DNA of 64,000 nucleotides from Jeotgalicoccus sp. (GCA_003513765.1 DONT01000004.1:166451-230450); one strand, 5' to 3'. Counted from the stretch's first letter, positions 53,540 to 63,014 are shown. Translations and numbers: made by a program. The notes: a model not told the origin generated them from the letters alone.

Positions 53540-55459
53540 ATGTCCGAAGCAACAGCGAAGAAAAATGGTGTTTGGGCAACGATTTGGGATTATATGACAA
53601 CCGTTGACCATAAGAAAATTGCAATACTGTATTTAATTGCTGGTGGATTCTTCTTCGTACTCGGCGGTATCGAAGCAATGCTGATTCGTATTCAGCTTGC
53701 AGTGCCGAATAACGACTTCCTTTCAGCAGGACTGTTTAACGAAGTAATTACAATGCACGGAACAACGATGATATTCCTGGCAGCGATGCCGCTGTTATTC
53801 GCGTTTATGAACGCTACTGTACCTCTTCAGATTGGTGCACGTGACGTAGCATTCCCATTCTTAAACGCATTGGGTGTCTGGTTATTTATCTTCGGTGGTA
53901 TTTTCCTTAACCTTTCATGGTTCTTAGGCGGAGCACCGGATGCAGGCTGGACAAGCTACGCATCACTGTCAATTGCATCACCCGGACACGGTATTGATTT
54001 CTACGCACTTGGACTTCAGGTTTCAGGGGCAGGTACTTTAATATCAGGTATTAACTTCGTAACAACAATTATTACGATGAGAGCACCTGGTATGACGTAT
54101 ATGAGAATGCCGCTTATGACATGGACTACACTTGTTGCAGGTGTACTGATTGTCTTCGCATTCCCACCATTAACAGTAGGTCTTTTCCTGTTAATCTTTG
54201 ACCGTATGTTCGGGTCCAACTTCTTTATAGTAGAAGCTGGAGGAAACACGATTATCTGGGAACACTTATTCTGGATCTTCGGTCACCCGGAAGTTTATAT
54301 TTTAATCCTTCCGGCATTCGGAATATTCTCTGAAATATTCTCGACATTTGCTCGTAAACGTTTATTCGGTTACTCAGCAATGGTATTCGCAACAGTGCTT
54401 ATCGGTTTCTTCGGATTCATGGTATGGGCACACCACATGTTTACAGTTGGTCTTGGACCGACAGCCAACGCAATTTTCGCATTGGCAACAATGGCAATCG
54501 CAGTACCGACAGGTATTAAAATATTTAACTGGATCTTTACAATCTGGGGCGGAAGTATAGAATTTACTACACCTATGCTGTACGCACTTGCATTTATCCC
54601 GTCATTCGTTATGGGTGGGGTAACTGGTATTATGCAGGCAGTAGCTCCAGCTGACTACCAGTATCATGACTCATACTTTATCGTAGCTCACTTCCACTAT
54701 GTAATTGTTGGTGGTGTGGTGTTCGCATTACTTGCAGGACTTCACTACTACTGGCCGTTAATGTTCGCTACGATGCTGAGTGAAAAATTAGGAAAAATAA
54801 CATTCTGGTTATTCTTCTTCGGTTTCCACCTGACATTCCTTATCCAGCACTTCTTAGGATTATGGGGAATGCCGCGCCGAGTATTCACTTACTTGGACGG
54901 ACAAGGTTACAACGCAGCAAATATGATTTCAACAGCCGGGGCATTCTTAATGGCATTGGCAGTTATCATTCTCGTAATCAATATTATTATGACAATAGCG
55001 AAAAACGAAAGAGTTGGACGTGACCCTTGGGGCGACGGACGTACACTTGAGTGGTCATTACCACTTCCAGTACCATATTATAACTTTGCACAGATTCCAT
55101 TAGTTCGCGGACTAGATGCATTCTGGATTGAGAAAAAAGAAGGTAACGGAGAAATGCTTCCGGCGGAATCACTTGATGATTTCCACATGCCTAATAATTC
55201 AATCATTCCATTTGTAATGTCATTAGGACTATTCATTGCTTCATTTGGTGCACTGTACTTTGCTTCAGGCAAAGAGTGGGCAATCGATGCAGTAGCAGAC
55301 TTACCTGTAAGACCTTGGGCATTCTGGGTACTTGTAATTGGACTTGCAATTACATTTATCTCAATGATTGTACGCTCATTCAAAGATGATCTTGGTTACT
55401 ATGTAACTAAGGAAGAAGTATTGAGAGATCTTGAAGAACTTGAAAGGGGTGCTAAATAA
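53540..55459 (+). CDS. ctaD: Cytochrome c oxidase subunit I
   Basis: The 639-residue catalytic subunit with the heme a and a3-CuB centre. Heme ligand TMHGTTMIF, CuB His/Tyr pair in GHPEVYILILPAFG, HHMFTVG, and DSYFIVAHFHYV near the C-terminal third. Fourteen or so helices, as expected of the Bacillus caa3 form. Stop overlaps the ctaE start (TAATG). Confidence 0.96.
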   Translation: MSEATAKKNGVWATIWDYMTTVDHKKIAILYLIAGGFFFVLGGIEAMLIRIQLAVPNNDFLSAGLFNEVITMHGTTMIFLAAMPLLFAFMNATVPLQIGARDVAFPFLNALGVWLFIFGGIFLNLSWFLGGAPDAGWTSYASLSIASPGHGIDFYALGLQVSGAGTLISGINFVTTIITMRAPGMTYMRMPLMTWTTLVAGVLIVFAFPPLTVGLFLLIFDRMFGSNFFIVEAGGNTIIWEHLFWIFGHPEVYILILPAFGIFSEIFSTFARKRLFGYSAMVFATVLIGFFGFMVWAHHMFTVGLGPTANAIFALATMAIAVPTGIKIFNWIFTIWGGSIEFTTPMLYALAFIPSFVMGGVTGIMQAVAPADYQYHDSYFIVAHFHYVIVGGVVFALLAGLHYYWPLMFATMLSEKLGKITFWLFFFGFHLTFLIQHFLGLWGMPRRVFTYLDGQGYNAANMISTAGAFLMALAVIILVINIIMTIAKNERVGRDPWGDGRTLEWSLPLPVPYYNFAQIPLVRGLDAFWIEKKEGNGEMLPAESLDDFHMPNNSIIPFVMSLGLFIASFGALYFASGKEWAIDAVADLPVRPWAFWVLVIGLAITFISMIVRSFKDDLGYYVTKEEVLRDLEELERGAK

Positions 55460-56085
55460 TGGCTGAAATGAAATATAATGTCCCTAATGAACAGTGGCCT
55501 GAGCACCCGGAGACAGCAACACTCGAAGGTAAAAATAAATTCGTCGGTTTCTGGACATTCTTAGGCGGAGAGACAGTACTATTTGCATCATTATTTGCGA
55601 CTTACCTCGCATTAAAAGACAGCGTGCCAAGCTCTGATCACATGCTTGCAGCTGATCTGTTCCACCTTGAACTTGCTTTTGTCATGACGATGTTACTTCT
55701 TACATCGTCACTGACGAGTGTTTACGCTGTATATCACATGCGTAATAATAATTTCAGCAAGATGCAGTTATGGTTAGCAATTACAGTATTACTTGGCGCG
55801 GGCTTCCTTGCCTTGGAAATTTACGAGTTCTATGAATACGTACATCTTGGACATACATTCAGATCCAGCGCATTCGGTAGTGCATTCTACATTCTGATTG
55901 GTACGCACGGTTTCCACGTAATTATCGGTCTGATTTGGATTACGGGTCTGATTATCCGTAACGCAACGCGCGGTTTATCAGTTTATACAGCAGCTAAAGT
56001 TAACACTGCAGCACTGTACTGGCACTTCATTGACGTTGTGTGGGTATTCATCTTCACAATCGTTTACCTGTTAGGAGTGATATAA
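55459..56085 (+). CDS. ctaE: Cytochrome c oxidase subunit III
   Basis: A 208-residue membrane subunit with five helices, of the short bacterial type. Typical blocks: KFVGFWTFLGGETVLFASLFATYLAL, GTHGFHVIIGLIW and the C-terminal YWHFIDVVWVFIF. Start within AAGGGGTGC context, coupled to ctaD; stop directly abuts ctaF. Confidence 0.95.
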   Translation: MAEMKYNVPNEQWPEHPETATLEGKNKFVGFWTFLGGETVLFASLFATYLALKDSVPSSDHMLAADLFHLELAFVMTMLLLTSSLTSVYAVYHMRNNNFSKMQLWLAITVLLGAGFLALEIYEFYEYVHLGHTFRSSAFGSAFYILIGTHGFHVIIGLIWITGLIIRNATRGLSVYTAAKVNTAALYWHFIDVVWVFIFTIVYLLGVI

Positions 56086-56427
56086 ATGGCTGAATTAGAA
56101 GCGAGATCAATGACAGAAACTCAATTAAGAAATCTTCGACGTCAGAGAACTAAAGAAATGCGTCTGCAGCTTACAGGATTTTCATTTATGATTTTCTTAA
56201 CATTTATGGCATTCGGTATGGTTGCACTGGATTTTAATGCGACATTTATAATGGGAATTGTAATGCTGTTTGCATTCATCCAGGTTGTTCTTCAGTTCTA
56301 CTATTTCATGCACATGAAAGATAAAGGGCATGAGTTTGCTAAACTGTTTATGATTGTAGGAATGTACTTCGCAATTGCATTCTGTGTAACATTCATTTAT
56401 ATCGTATGGATTGGACAGCCAATCTAA
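56086..56427 (+). CDS. ctaF: Cytochrome c oxidase subunit IV
   Basis: A 113-residue small membrane subunit with three helices; recognised by FIQVVLQFYYFMHMKDKGHE, the subunit IVB signature. No gap to ctaE. Ends the operon at a terminator. Confidence 0.93.
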   Translation: MAELEARSMTETQLRNLRRQRTKEMRLQLTGFSFMIFLTFMAFGMVALDFNATFIMGIVMLFAFIQVVLQFYYFMHMKDKGHEFAKLFMIVGMYFAIAFCVTFIYIVWIGQPI

Positions 56428-56430
56428 TAC

Positions 56431-56466
56431 AAAAAAGATGATCTCTTTGGAGGTCATCTTTTTTTT
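56431..56466 (+). terminator. Terminator of ctaBCDEF
   Basis: AAAAAAGATGA-CTC / GAG-TCATCTTTTTT with T8. Confidence 0.9.
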
Positions 56467-56502
56467 GGTCAACAGTTTGTCACTTTGTGTGTTTTTATCG
56501 TC

Positions 56503-56531
56503 TTGAGTTATAATGACAATAATTTTATACT
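56503..56531 (+). promoter_or_regulatory. Promoter of ctaG
   Basis: TTGAGT (56503-56508), 17 bp, TATACT (56526-56531). Confidence 0.65.
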
Positions 56532-56564
56532 AGAAGTAATAAGGTCAAATTTAAGGTGGTACCG

Positions 56565-57524
56565 ATGGAAAATATAACTTCAATTAAAATATTTGGTTTC
56601 ATGGCAAACTGGAGTCCATTTTTCCTGACTTTCGTCATTCTCGTTACAGCAGTATTTTTTCTGATAACGACGAGATGGTACAGGGAATTTGAAGGCGGGC
56701 GTCCGCTGACTCAAAAAGAAGGCGCGTTATTCGTTGTAAATATGATTTTACTGTATGCAATGTACGGAGCACCTGTAGATTTATTAAGTCATATATTATT
56801 TACATTCCACATGGTGCAAATGGCGTTTGTGCTGTTTTTAATTGCACCGCTCGTTTATTTCAGTGTGCCGGATTATCTTCAGAAATATATTGTGAAGCTG
56901 CCGGTAATTGGTCCAGTGCTCCGTCTCGGGGCTAAAAAACCGCTGGTAACGCTGATGCTGCTTATTGCTGCGTTTTCGATTTACCATCTGCCGGTCGTTA
57001 TGGACAACTTAAAAATGAGTGCAACACTTCATACGCTGGTACTTGCGTTAATGTTCCTGACAGCTGTCATGGCATTCTATCCGATATTTAATAAAGTGGA
57101 GCCTGAAGAAGAACAGCTGGGCGGGTTATTTAAACTGCTTTATATTTTTGGTATTGGTGCGTTTGTAACACCGGCCTGTGCGCTTATTATCTTTGCGAGC
57201 TCGCCGATGTATTCAACATTCACCGAAGGGGAAGCCTGGCTGAACGCTATGGCATTATGTGTTCCGGCAGGGATCCTTGACAGTATTGCCGGTGCCGGTA
57301 TGATATCAGGACCTGAGTATTTCACAAATACAACGCCGCTTGTGGATCAGCAGACAGGCGGAATTATTATGAAAGTACTTCAGGAAGTATTTTTTGGTGT
57401 AATGCTTGCTCATATATTCTTTAAATGGTTTAACGAAGAACGTAGAAATGAAGATCAGATTACTGAACGTGCTTTAGAAAAAGCACAGGCTCAAAAAGAA
57501 ATGAATAATCGCTTTAGAATATAG
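56565..57524 (+). CDS. ctaG: Cytochrome c oxidase assembly factor CtaG
   Basis: A 319-residue seven-helix membrane protein of the caa3_CtaG family, needed for CuB/assembly of the caa3 oxidase in B. subtilis. Recognised by MYGAPVDLLSHILFTFHMVQM and a Met-rich loop. Start at ATG 56565 after AAGGTGGT; an in-frame GTG nine bases earlier is inside that site. Own promoter, then 11 bases to the DUF420 gene. Confidence 0.9.
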   Translation: MENITSIKIFGFMANWSPFFLTFVILVTAVFFLITTRWYREFEGGRPLTQKEGALFVVNMILLYAMYGAPVDLLSHILFTFHMVQMAFVLFLIAPLVYFSVPDYLQKYIVKLPVIGPVLRLGAKKPLVTLMLLIAAFSIYHLPVVMDNLKMSATLHTLVLALMFLTAVMAFYPIFNKVEPEEEQLGGLFKLLYIFGIGAFVTPACALIIFASSPMYSTFTEGEAWLNAMALCVPAGILDSIAGAGMISGPEYFTNTTPLVDQQTGGIIMKVLQEVFFGVMLAHIFFKWFNEERRNEDQITERALEKAQAQKEMNNRFRI

Positions 57525-57535
57525 GAGGAAACATC

Positions 57536-58003
57536 TTGGACATATATTTTATCCTGCCCACGATTAGTACGTCATTTATCGTTTTAAGCGCGATATTTAT
57601 GGCAATCGGGGTTTATCATATTAAAAAAGGCAATGTAGTGACGCATGAGAAATTTATGACATTCGCTGCGATTGCTGCGTTATCATTTTTCGTTATCTAC
57701 ATATCGAAAACAATATTCCTCGGGAATACACAGTTCGGAGGACCGGAATCGCTTGAAATTTACTATGTAATATTTCTTGTGAGCCATATTATTCTCGCGA
57801 CAACGGGAGGTATTTTTGGAGGAATTCAAGTATTTACCGGCAAGAAGAACAAACTGCGCTATCACAGAAAATTTGGTATGACAGCTGCGACAATCTGGTT
57901 CTTTACAGCGATTACCGGCATTATGGTTTATATTATTCTTTATATTCTTTATCCGGGCGGGGAAACAACCGGCTTATGGGATGCGATATTCCACCAGAAC
58001 TAA
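57536..58003 (+). CDS. DUF420 (YozB-like) membrane protein
   Basis: A 155-residue protein with four helices and paired histidines (YHIKKGNVVTHEKFM, LVSHIILA, YHRKFGMTA), the pattern of the DUF420 family that is genetically linked to cytochrome oxidases and may act in heme or copper assembly (inferred). TTG start with AGGAGG. Probably co-transcribed with ctaG. Confidence 0.85.
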   Translation: MDIYFILPTISTSFIVLSAIFMAIGVYHIKKGNVVTHEKFMTFAAIAALSFFVIYISKTIFLGNTQFGGPESLEIYYVIFLVSHIILATTGGIFGGIQVFTGKKNKLRYHRKFGMTAATIWFFTAITGIMVYIILYILYPGGETTGLWDAIFHQN

Positions 58004-58005
58004 GG

Positions 58006-58042
58006 AAAACCTCTTACAGATTAACTCTGTAAGAGGTTTTTT
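58006..58042. terminator. Bidirectional terminator
   Basis: AAACCTCTTACAGA / TCTGTAAGAGGTTT, T-run on the plus side, between convergent genes. Confidence 0.92.
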
Positions 58043-58054
58043 ATGTAGCAGCTA

Positions 58055-58426
58055 TTATGAATTAAAGCTTGCAACTTCAGTTAGTTCTTTGCTGATTGCT
58101 CTAATTTTGCCGATCGCATGTTCAACGATGCGTTCAGGGAATACTTCGTCGCTGCCGTATTCGATACCAGTCGGATAATAATGTTTACCCATGTACGGGT
58201 CCATTAACTGCATTGTTGCATCATTTGCACCAACGTCTCCATCTACTGCATATCCAGGAAAACGTAAGTAATAAATACCTTCAGGAATTTCGTATTTATA
58301 ATCGAAAGTCATACGTTCGTAATCCCAACTGCCGCCAAGAACACAACCATTGTGGTTCATAATATCCTGCAGTGAGCCTTGTGGAATGACTACATTTTCA
58401 ATACCTGAGTTTTCAAAAACCATCAT
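58055..58426 (-). CDS. YugN-like family protein
   Basis: A 123-residue cytosolic protein; the blocks LGGSWDYERMTFDYKY and YYLRFPGYAVDGDV identify the YugN-like family (PF08868). Start taken at ATG 58426 after a GGGGGG ribosome site; a longer start at 58441 would overlap it. Function unknown. Confidence 0.82.
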   Translation of the reverse strand: MMVFENSGIENVVIPQGSLQDIMNHNGCVLGGSWDYERMTFDYKYEIPEGIYYLRFPGYAVDGDVGANDATMQLMDPYMGKHYYPTGIEYGSDEVFPERIVEHAIGKIRAISKELTEVASFNS

Positions 58427-58549
58427 TTTGCCCCCTATCATTTTTCCATTACCCTAATTTTAATCTATTACAATACAGGTTGCAAATGGTATTTATCATA
58501 TAGTAACAAATGTATCAATATGATAAAATGATTGGGGAGAGGTGATTAT

Positions 58550-58987
58550 ATGATAACAAGTATAGATTTTGAAATTATGGATTCACTAGACTCTCTAAAC
58601 GATATGGTTACTGAGACAGAAGAATATAAAAACTACTGTAATTATAAAGCGCTCTTGGACACAGACGCTGAAGTCAAAGGAATGATTAAGCATTTTGCCC
58701 GTTTAAAAGAAGATTTTATCGACGTTGAACGCTTTGGCAAATATCATCCTGATTTCAGTACGAAGAGAAAAGAGATTAATCAGTATAAAAAAGCATTGGA
58801 CATGCATCCGATAATTATGGAATACAGAAGAGCGGAATTTCAGCTGCAGTCGCTGCTGGATGAAATACTCTTTATTATAGGCCAGTCGGTCAGTCCTCAT
58901 GCAAATATCGTCAGCAGTAATCCATTTTTCTCAAACAGTTCAAACAGCGGCTGTGCAACAGGCGGAAGCTGCAGCTGTGCAGGTTAA
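58550..58987 (+). CDS. ylbF: YlbF/RicF, RNase Y-associated protein
   Basis: A 145-residue helical protein of the YlbF/YmcA family. In B. subtilis RicF forms the Y-complex with RicA and RicT that steers RNase Y and affects biofilm and competence. The C terminus has a Cys cluster (GCATGGSCSC), consistent with the Fe-S cluster ligands reported for the complex. Start at ATG 58550, eight bases after AGAGGTG; an upstream ATG at 58532 precedes that site. Confidence 0.88.
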   Translation: MITSIDFEIMDSLDSLNDMVTETEEYKNYCNYKALLDTDAEVKGMIKHFARLKEDFIDVERFGKYHPDFSTKRKEINQYKKALDMHPIIMEYRRAEFQLQSLLDEILFIIGQSVSPHANIVSSNPFFSNSSNSGCATGGSCSCAG

Positions 58988-58995
58988 TATATATT

Positions 58996-59030
58996 TAAAA
59001 CACGTTCCCATTTGGGAGCGTGTTTTTTTA
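58996..59030 (+). terminator. Terminator of ylbF
   Basis: AAAACACGTTCCC / GGGAGCGTGTTTT, T7. Confidence 0.92.
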
Positions 59031-59100
59031 TTGGATTAAAAGGGGGAGTGGCGTCTCGGATACGCATGAACTCGTGTCACGTCAAGCCCTCCGCATAAAT

Positions 59101-59133
59101 AAAAACAGGACCCGCACATTCGCGAATCCTGCC
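59101..59133 (-). terminator. Terminator of the glycerophosphodiesterase gene
   Basis: Minus-strand CAGGA-TTCGC / GCGGG-TCCTG stem followed by T5. Confidence 0.8.
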
Positions 59134-59148
59134 TAATTAATTATAAAA

Positions 59149-60069
59149 TTAATATCTTTCTTTTAAAAGGTGATAGCTGATATCCGGATAATCGGTCACT
59201 ATAGTGTGTGCACCTTTTTGGATGAGCTCATCCATTTTATCCATCTTATTAATATTCCAGTATCCTACTGCAATGTTCAGGCTCGTTAAGTACTCGATAA
59301 AACGAGTTGTGTCTAAACGGATGCCGTTGTATTCCGTTGGAATCTGGAATGTATCTGCCTGCGGATCATACATATGACCGAATCCTGCACGGTGCATGAA
59401 GTAAGCACGGCTGACCTGATCGACACCGGCACCAAGTGCAACAGTACCTTCAGCATACAGATTGAACTGATTAATTTGAATATCGTGGAAACTTGTTACG
59501 AGTACACGGTCTTCAGCTCCGAGTTCAGTTATCAGACGGTAAAGAAGACTCGGGACGAGGCTGCCTGCATAAGTGTCCGGATCATCTTTAATATCGATAT
59601 TGATTAGTTTGCCCGGATATTCCTCAATCAGCTCACGCAGCGTAACAATTTTAGCTTTGTCATGTCCGCGGTAAGGATGATTTCCTTCAACATCGGTAAA
59701 GTGGTAGCCGAAATCTAATTCTTTAAGATCGTCCAGTGTCAGGTTGCTGACTTTCCCGGCACCGTTCGATGTTCTGTCGACATATGCATCGTGGAAGACG
59801 ACAATTTCTTCATCTTTCGTTAAGCGGATATCGATTTCAAATCCTTCTACATTGAACTCCGATGCTTTATCAAATGCAATGCGTGTATGTTCGGGAGCGA
59901 GACCCATACCGCCACGGTGTGCAAATACATATGGTGAACGCTGTTTGAAGTACGGTTTAATATCGCGCACTTTCGTTTCTTTCATTAATTTCGTACCAGC
60001 CCAAAGCCCAAGTGTCAGACCTGTTGCGACGCCAACTGCTGTAACCATTCTTTTAAAACATTTTGCCAT
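59149..60069 (-). CDS. glpQ: Glycerophosphodiester phosphodiesterase
   Basis: A 306-residue GDPD TIM-barrel enzyme that releases glycerol-3-phosphate from glycerophosphodiesters or teichoic acid. A membrane anchor/signal helix at residues 8-26 precedes the domain. Catalytic motifs: FAHRGGMGLAPEHT (His, Arg, Glu) and EIDIRLTKDEEIVVFHD (Glu, Asp, His). Start at ATG 60069 after GGAGG; an ATG at 60084 lies before that site. Probably faces the outside of the membrane. Confidence 0.9.
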   Translation of the reverse strand: MAKCFKRMVTAVGVATGLTLGLWAGTKLMKETKVRDIKPYFKQRSPYVFAHRGGMGLAPEHTRIAFDKASEFNVEGFEIDIRLTKDEEIVVFHDAYVDRTSNGAGKVSNLTLDDLKELDFGYHFTDVEGNHPYRGHDKAKIVTLRELIEEYPGKLINIDIKDDPDTYAGSLVPSLLYRLITELGAEDRVLVTSFHDIQINQFNLYAEGTVALGAGVDQVSRAYFMHRAGFGHMYDPQADTFQIPTEYNGIRLDTTRFIEYLTSLNIAVGYWNINKMDKMDELIQKGAHTIVTDYPDISYHLLKERY

Positions 60070-60156
60070 GTTGGAAACCTCCATGAGATATTCATTTAAA
60101 AAACATATAAGATATATGTTATTATGATTCTAAAGATTTAGATAGGTGGTCAGTCA

Positions 60157-60420
60157 ATGTTAGTCAACCGACTTGGTATATATGTTTATTTTAAACAAAA
60201 TAAATTCATTCGACAATTGAAACGGCACGGACATTTAATTTATGTGAATAAAACTAAGAAATATGTCCTTTTGTACATCGATGAAAACGACTTGGATAAA
60301 ACACTCGCAGACCTTGGTAAATTAAAATTCGTTACTGATATTGTAATGAGTGAATACCCAAATATAAAACGCGAATATCATACTGAAGATAAAGAAAAAG
60401 AAGATTATCGCGTCATGTAA
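60157..60420 (+). CDS. ylbG: YlbG (DUF2129) family protein
   Basis: An 87-residue cytosolic protein, begins GIYVYFKQNKFIRQLKRHG and has YVLLYIDENDLDKTL, the DUF2129/UPF0298 pattern. It lies between ylbF and rsmD, as in Bacillus and S. aureus. Function unknown. Confidence 0.88.
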   Translation: MLVNRLGIYVYFKQNKFIRQLKRHGHLIYVNKTKKYVLLYIDENDLDKTLADLGKLKFVTDIVMSEYPNIKREYHTEDKEKEDYRVM

Positions 60421-60421
60421 A

Positions 60422-60793
60422 TCAGGTCATCGGGATAACCAGATGATTTAAGCGTAAAATCCCGGTTAAATACTGGTAGAACTGTTCACGTTCGTAAAAG
60501 TCTTCCGGTGATTTTGTTGAAAATTCAACGATGCTGAGATTTTTATCTTCACACCATGATTTTATCAGCTGATATTTTTTACCCTGGCCTTCGTTATAGA
60601 CGATGCCGTTAAAAATAGTATAGATTGCCTGAACATTTTGTTCAACAGGCTGCATAACCAGTAAAAATGTAGCAGGCGATTTATCATTGTATAAAAATAT
60701 CGCATGCTTAACACGTTCATGATTATATTCAATCAGCGCCTGTAATTCAAATATTTCGTGATAGCCTTCACCCATAGTGATGAATTTTTGCAT
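60422..60793 (-). CDS. Conserved Bacillales protein, possibly DUF7147
   Basis: A 123-residue protein with no signal or membrane segment. The N terminus FITMGEGYHEIFELQALIEYN and a central FLLVMQPVEQNVQAIYTIFNG look conserved in Firmicutes at this locus; the family name is from memory and uncertain. Ends one base from ylbG and is divergent from rsmD. Confidence 0.65.
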   Translation of the reverse strand: MQKFITMGEGYHEIFELQALIEYNHERVKHAIFLYNDKSPATFLLVMQPVEQNVQAIYTIFNGIVYNEGQGKKYQLIKSWCEDKNLSIVEFSTKSPEDFYEREQFYQYLTGILRLNHLVIPMT

Positions 60794-60853
60794 GTAATCA
60801 ACTCCTATAAATTATAATATATGACTATAGAGCCAAATGAAAGGGCAAGACTT

Positions 60854-61393
60854 ATGAGAATTATCAGCGGGAAATATAAAGCAAAGAAATTACATACGTT
60901 AAAATCAAACGATACACGGCCTACAAGCGATAAAGTGCGTGAAAGTGTATTCAGCATGCTTGGCGACGTCGAAGGCGGCGTACTGGACCTTTTTGGAGGT
61001 ACAGGAGGTCTTGCAATTGAAGCCTTGAGCCGCGGATCAGACAGCGCAATGATTATCGACGGTGCAGGTGATGCGATTAAAATTATTAAAGAAAATACTA
61101 AAGATCTCGATGAACCGGTGGAGATTTTTCGCAACGACTACCGCCGGGCGTTAAAGGCTATGGGCAAACGTGATAAATCATTTGACCTGATATTTTTGGA
61201 TCCGCCTTATAATAAGAAACTAATCGATAAAAGTCTCGAGCTGATTTCAGAATATAATCTTTTGGCGGACGGCGGCAGAATTGTTGCTGAAGCGGGTAAA
61301 AATGAAAGCTTTGACCATACGGGCTTTGAAGTCATCAGAGAAAATGAGTACGGCTCGATTAAAGTATGGCTGCTGATTAAAGAGGGAAAGTAG
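60854..61393 (+). CDS. rsmD: 16S rRNA (guanine966-N2)-methyltransferase
   Basis: A 179-residue SAM methyltransferase. SAM motif LDLFGGTGGLAIEALSRG, catalytic FLDPPY. Start at ATG 60854 (MRIISGKYKAKKL, the normal RsmD start) after GAAAGGGC; an upstream TTG/ATG at 60821 would add 11 untypical residues. Ten bases before coaD. Confidence 0.93.
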   Translation: MRIISGKYKAKKLHTLKSNDTRPTSDKVRESVFSMLGDVEGGVLDLFGGTGGLAIEALSRGSDSAMIIDGAGDAIKIIKENTKDLDEPVEIFRNDYRRALKAMGKRDKSFDLIFLDPPYNKKLIDKSLELISEYNLLADGGRIVAEAGKNESFDHTGFEVIRENEYGSIKVWLLIKEGK

Positions 61394-61402
61394 GGGAGCA
61401 TT

Positions 61403-61894
61403 TTGACTAAAAGTAAAATAGCTGTAGTACCGGGCAGTTTTGATCCGATTACATATGGACACTTGGATATTATAGAACGTGCCTGTAAAATTTTCGATAA
61501 AGTATACGTGTCAGTGTTAAGAAATTCTTCAAAACAGGGTTTATTTTCACCGGATGAGCGTATCGATTTAATTTCAGGTGTGACGGGTCATCTCGACAAT
61601 GTGGAAGTGGTGCAGTTCGACGGCCTGCTTATCGATTTCTGCCAGCAGGTCAAAGCGGATGCAATTATTAGAGGATTGCGTGCGGTCAGCGACTTTGAAT
61701 ACGAAATGCAGCTGACGAGCATGAATAGAAAGCTCGACAGCCAGATTGAAACGATGTATATAATGACGAATAACAATTATTCATTTATTTCATCATCGAT
61801 CGTTAAAGAAGTTGCAAAATACGGCGGTAAGATTGAAGACATCGTCCCGCCGCTGATTGAAGACGCATTAAAAGAAAAATTTAAGGAACAATAA
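61403..61894 (+). CDS. coaD: Phosphopantetheine adenylyltransferase
   Basis: A 163-residue nucleotidyltransferase of CoA synthesis. VPGSFDPITYGHLDII with the HxGH-type motif, and SFISSSIVKEVAKYGG. TTG start after GGGGAGC. Overlaps the convergent tmcAL 3' end by 14 bases. Confidence 0.95.
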   Translation: MTKSKIAVVPGSFDPITYGHLDIIERACKIFDKVYVSVLRNSSKQGLFSPDERIDLISGVTGHLDNVEVVQFDGLLIDFCQQVKADAIIRGLRAVSDFEYEMQLTSMNRKLDSQIETMYIMTNNNYSFISSSIVKEVAKYGGKIEDIVPPLIEDALKEKFKEQ

Positions 61895-63014
61895 TCACCG
61901 GGGTATTGAAATCATTCTTTTGTCCGCCGGTAAAAGTATTATATACTTCCGTGGCCGTCACTTCGTGTGATACAAGGTCACGGTTTTTCTTATTTACATT
62001 CGTAATGATATTTACAGAATCGAGGTTTTTTAAATACTGCTGCCCGTTTTTCGTCATGCCGAGAATACGCACGCTGTTACCGAGTTTATGCTGCTGCATC
62101 ACGTCATTGGTAATGTTTAAGAGAATCGCAATCATCAGTCTGCTGAGCCGTGTCCATGTGTAGCGTTTGGTTTTCACTGCTGATAAAAATGCATCATAGC
62201 TGCCGGCGCTGCGGATTTTATCTTTCAGACGGTGTTCGAGCCCCTCGGTCATCATATAAATATTTTTAAGCTCTGCTGCTGAACGGGTTAAAATGACTGC
62301 TTTTAACGTCTTGTAAAAATCTTCATTAGAAGCTAAGTGACCGTCCATCATTTCGGCGATAAGACTTTCCGGCATAAATTTTTTAGCCTGTTCAGTATCG
62401 CCCTGAAACAGTGCAGCACGCAGACTTGTCGCGCTGGAAAATTCAGCACTGGATAAGGTAGCGTCGCCGTACTTGTTGCCGATACGCTTTATCGTTCCGG
62501 GTCTGATTGATGAATCTAATTTTTTAAGTGCATTAATATAAGCGATGCCGAGCGTATCGTTCGGAGATGACAGGAGAGAACTGTCAGCCAGAGCGCTTAT
62601 TGCGCGCGGGTAGCTGTACCCTTGTTTTAAAAGAGCATGGAACTCCGGTGAATCTTCTAAGAGGGCGGATTCGTCGGCTGCATTAATCAGTGCATCGATA
62701 CTGCCGGACTCGCTGCCGAAGACCAAATCAGTCGCCTGGAGTTTATTTGCAATATGCACACCGCCCTCGGCGAAATCATCCGCGTAGCTTACAGCGTTTA
62801 ATAAGGGGAGCTCGGCGACGAGATCGACATGTTTAAGCGCCGCTCTTGTTCGTGTGAACTTATCCGTAATTGCGATTTCACCGCGCTGGGTAAAGTTTCC
62901 TGACATAATTGCAATAGTGACATCGGGCTCTGTCTGAGCCTTGGCTTCTTCTATATGATAAATGTGCCCATTATGGAATGGGTTGTACTCTGTAATTAAT
63001 GCTAAAATTTTCAT
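61881..63014 (-). CDS. tmcAL: tRNA(Met) cytidine acetate ligase
   Basis: A 377-residue protein (formerly YlbM) that uses acetate and ATP to form N4-acetylcytidine at the wobble base of elongator tRNA-Met. The nucleotidyltransferase HxGH motif is in TEYNPFHNGHIYH, and IMSGNFTQRGE follows. Lies between coaD and the DUF177-rpmF pair, as in Bacilli. Start ATG with GGGGGT site. Confidence 0.93.
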   Translation of the reverse strand: MKILALITEYNPFHNGHIYHIEEAKAQTEPDVTIAIMSGNFTQRGEIAITDKFTRTRAALKHVDLVAELPLLNAVSYADDFAEGGVHIANKLQATDLVFGSESGSIDALINAADESALLEDSPEFHALLKQGYSYPRAISALADSSLLSSPNDTLGIAYINALKKLDSSIRPGTIKRIGNKYGDATLSSAEFSSATSLRAALFQGDTEQAKKFMPESLIAEMMDGHLASNEDFYKTLKAVILTRSAAELKNIYMMTEGLEHRLKDKIRSAGSYDAFLSAVKTKRYTWTRLSRLMIAILLNITNDVMQQHKLGNSVRILGMTKNGQQYLKNLDSVNIITNVNKKNRDLVSHEVTATEVYNTFTGGQKNDFNTPVIIVP

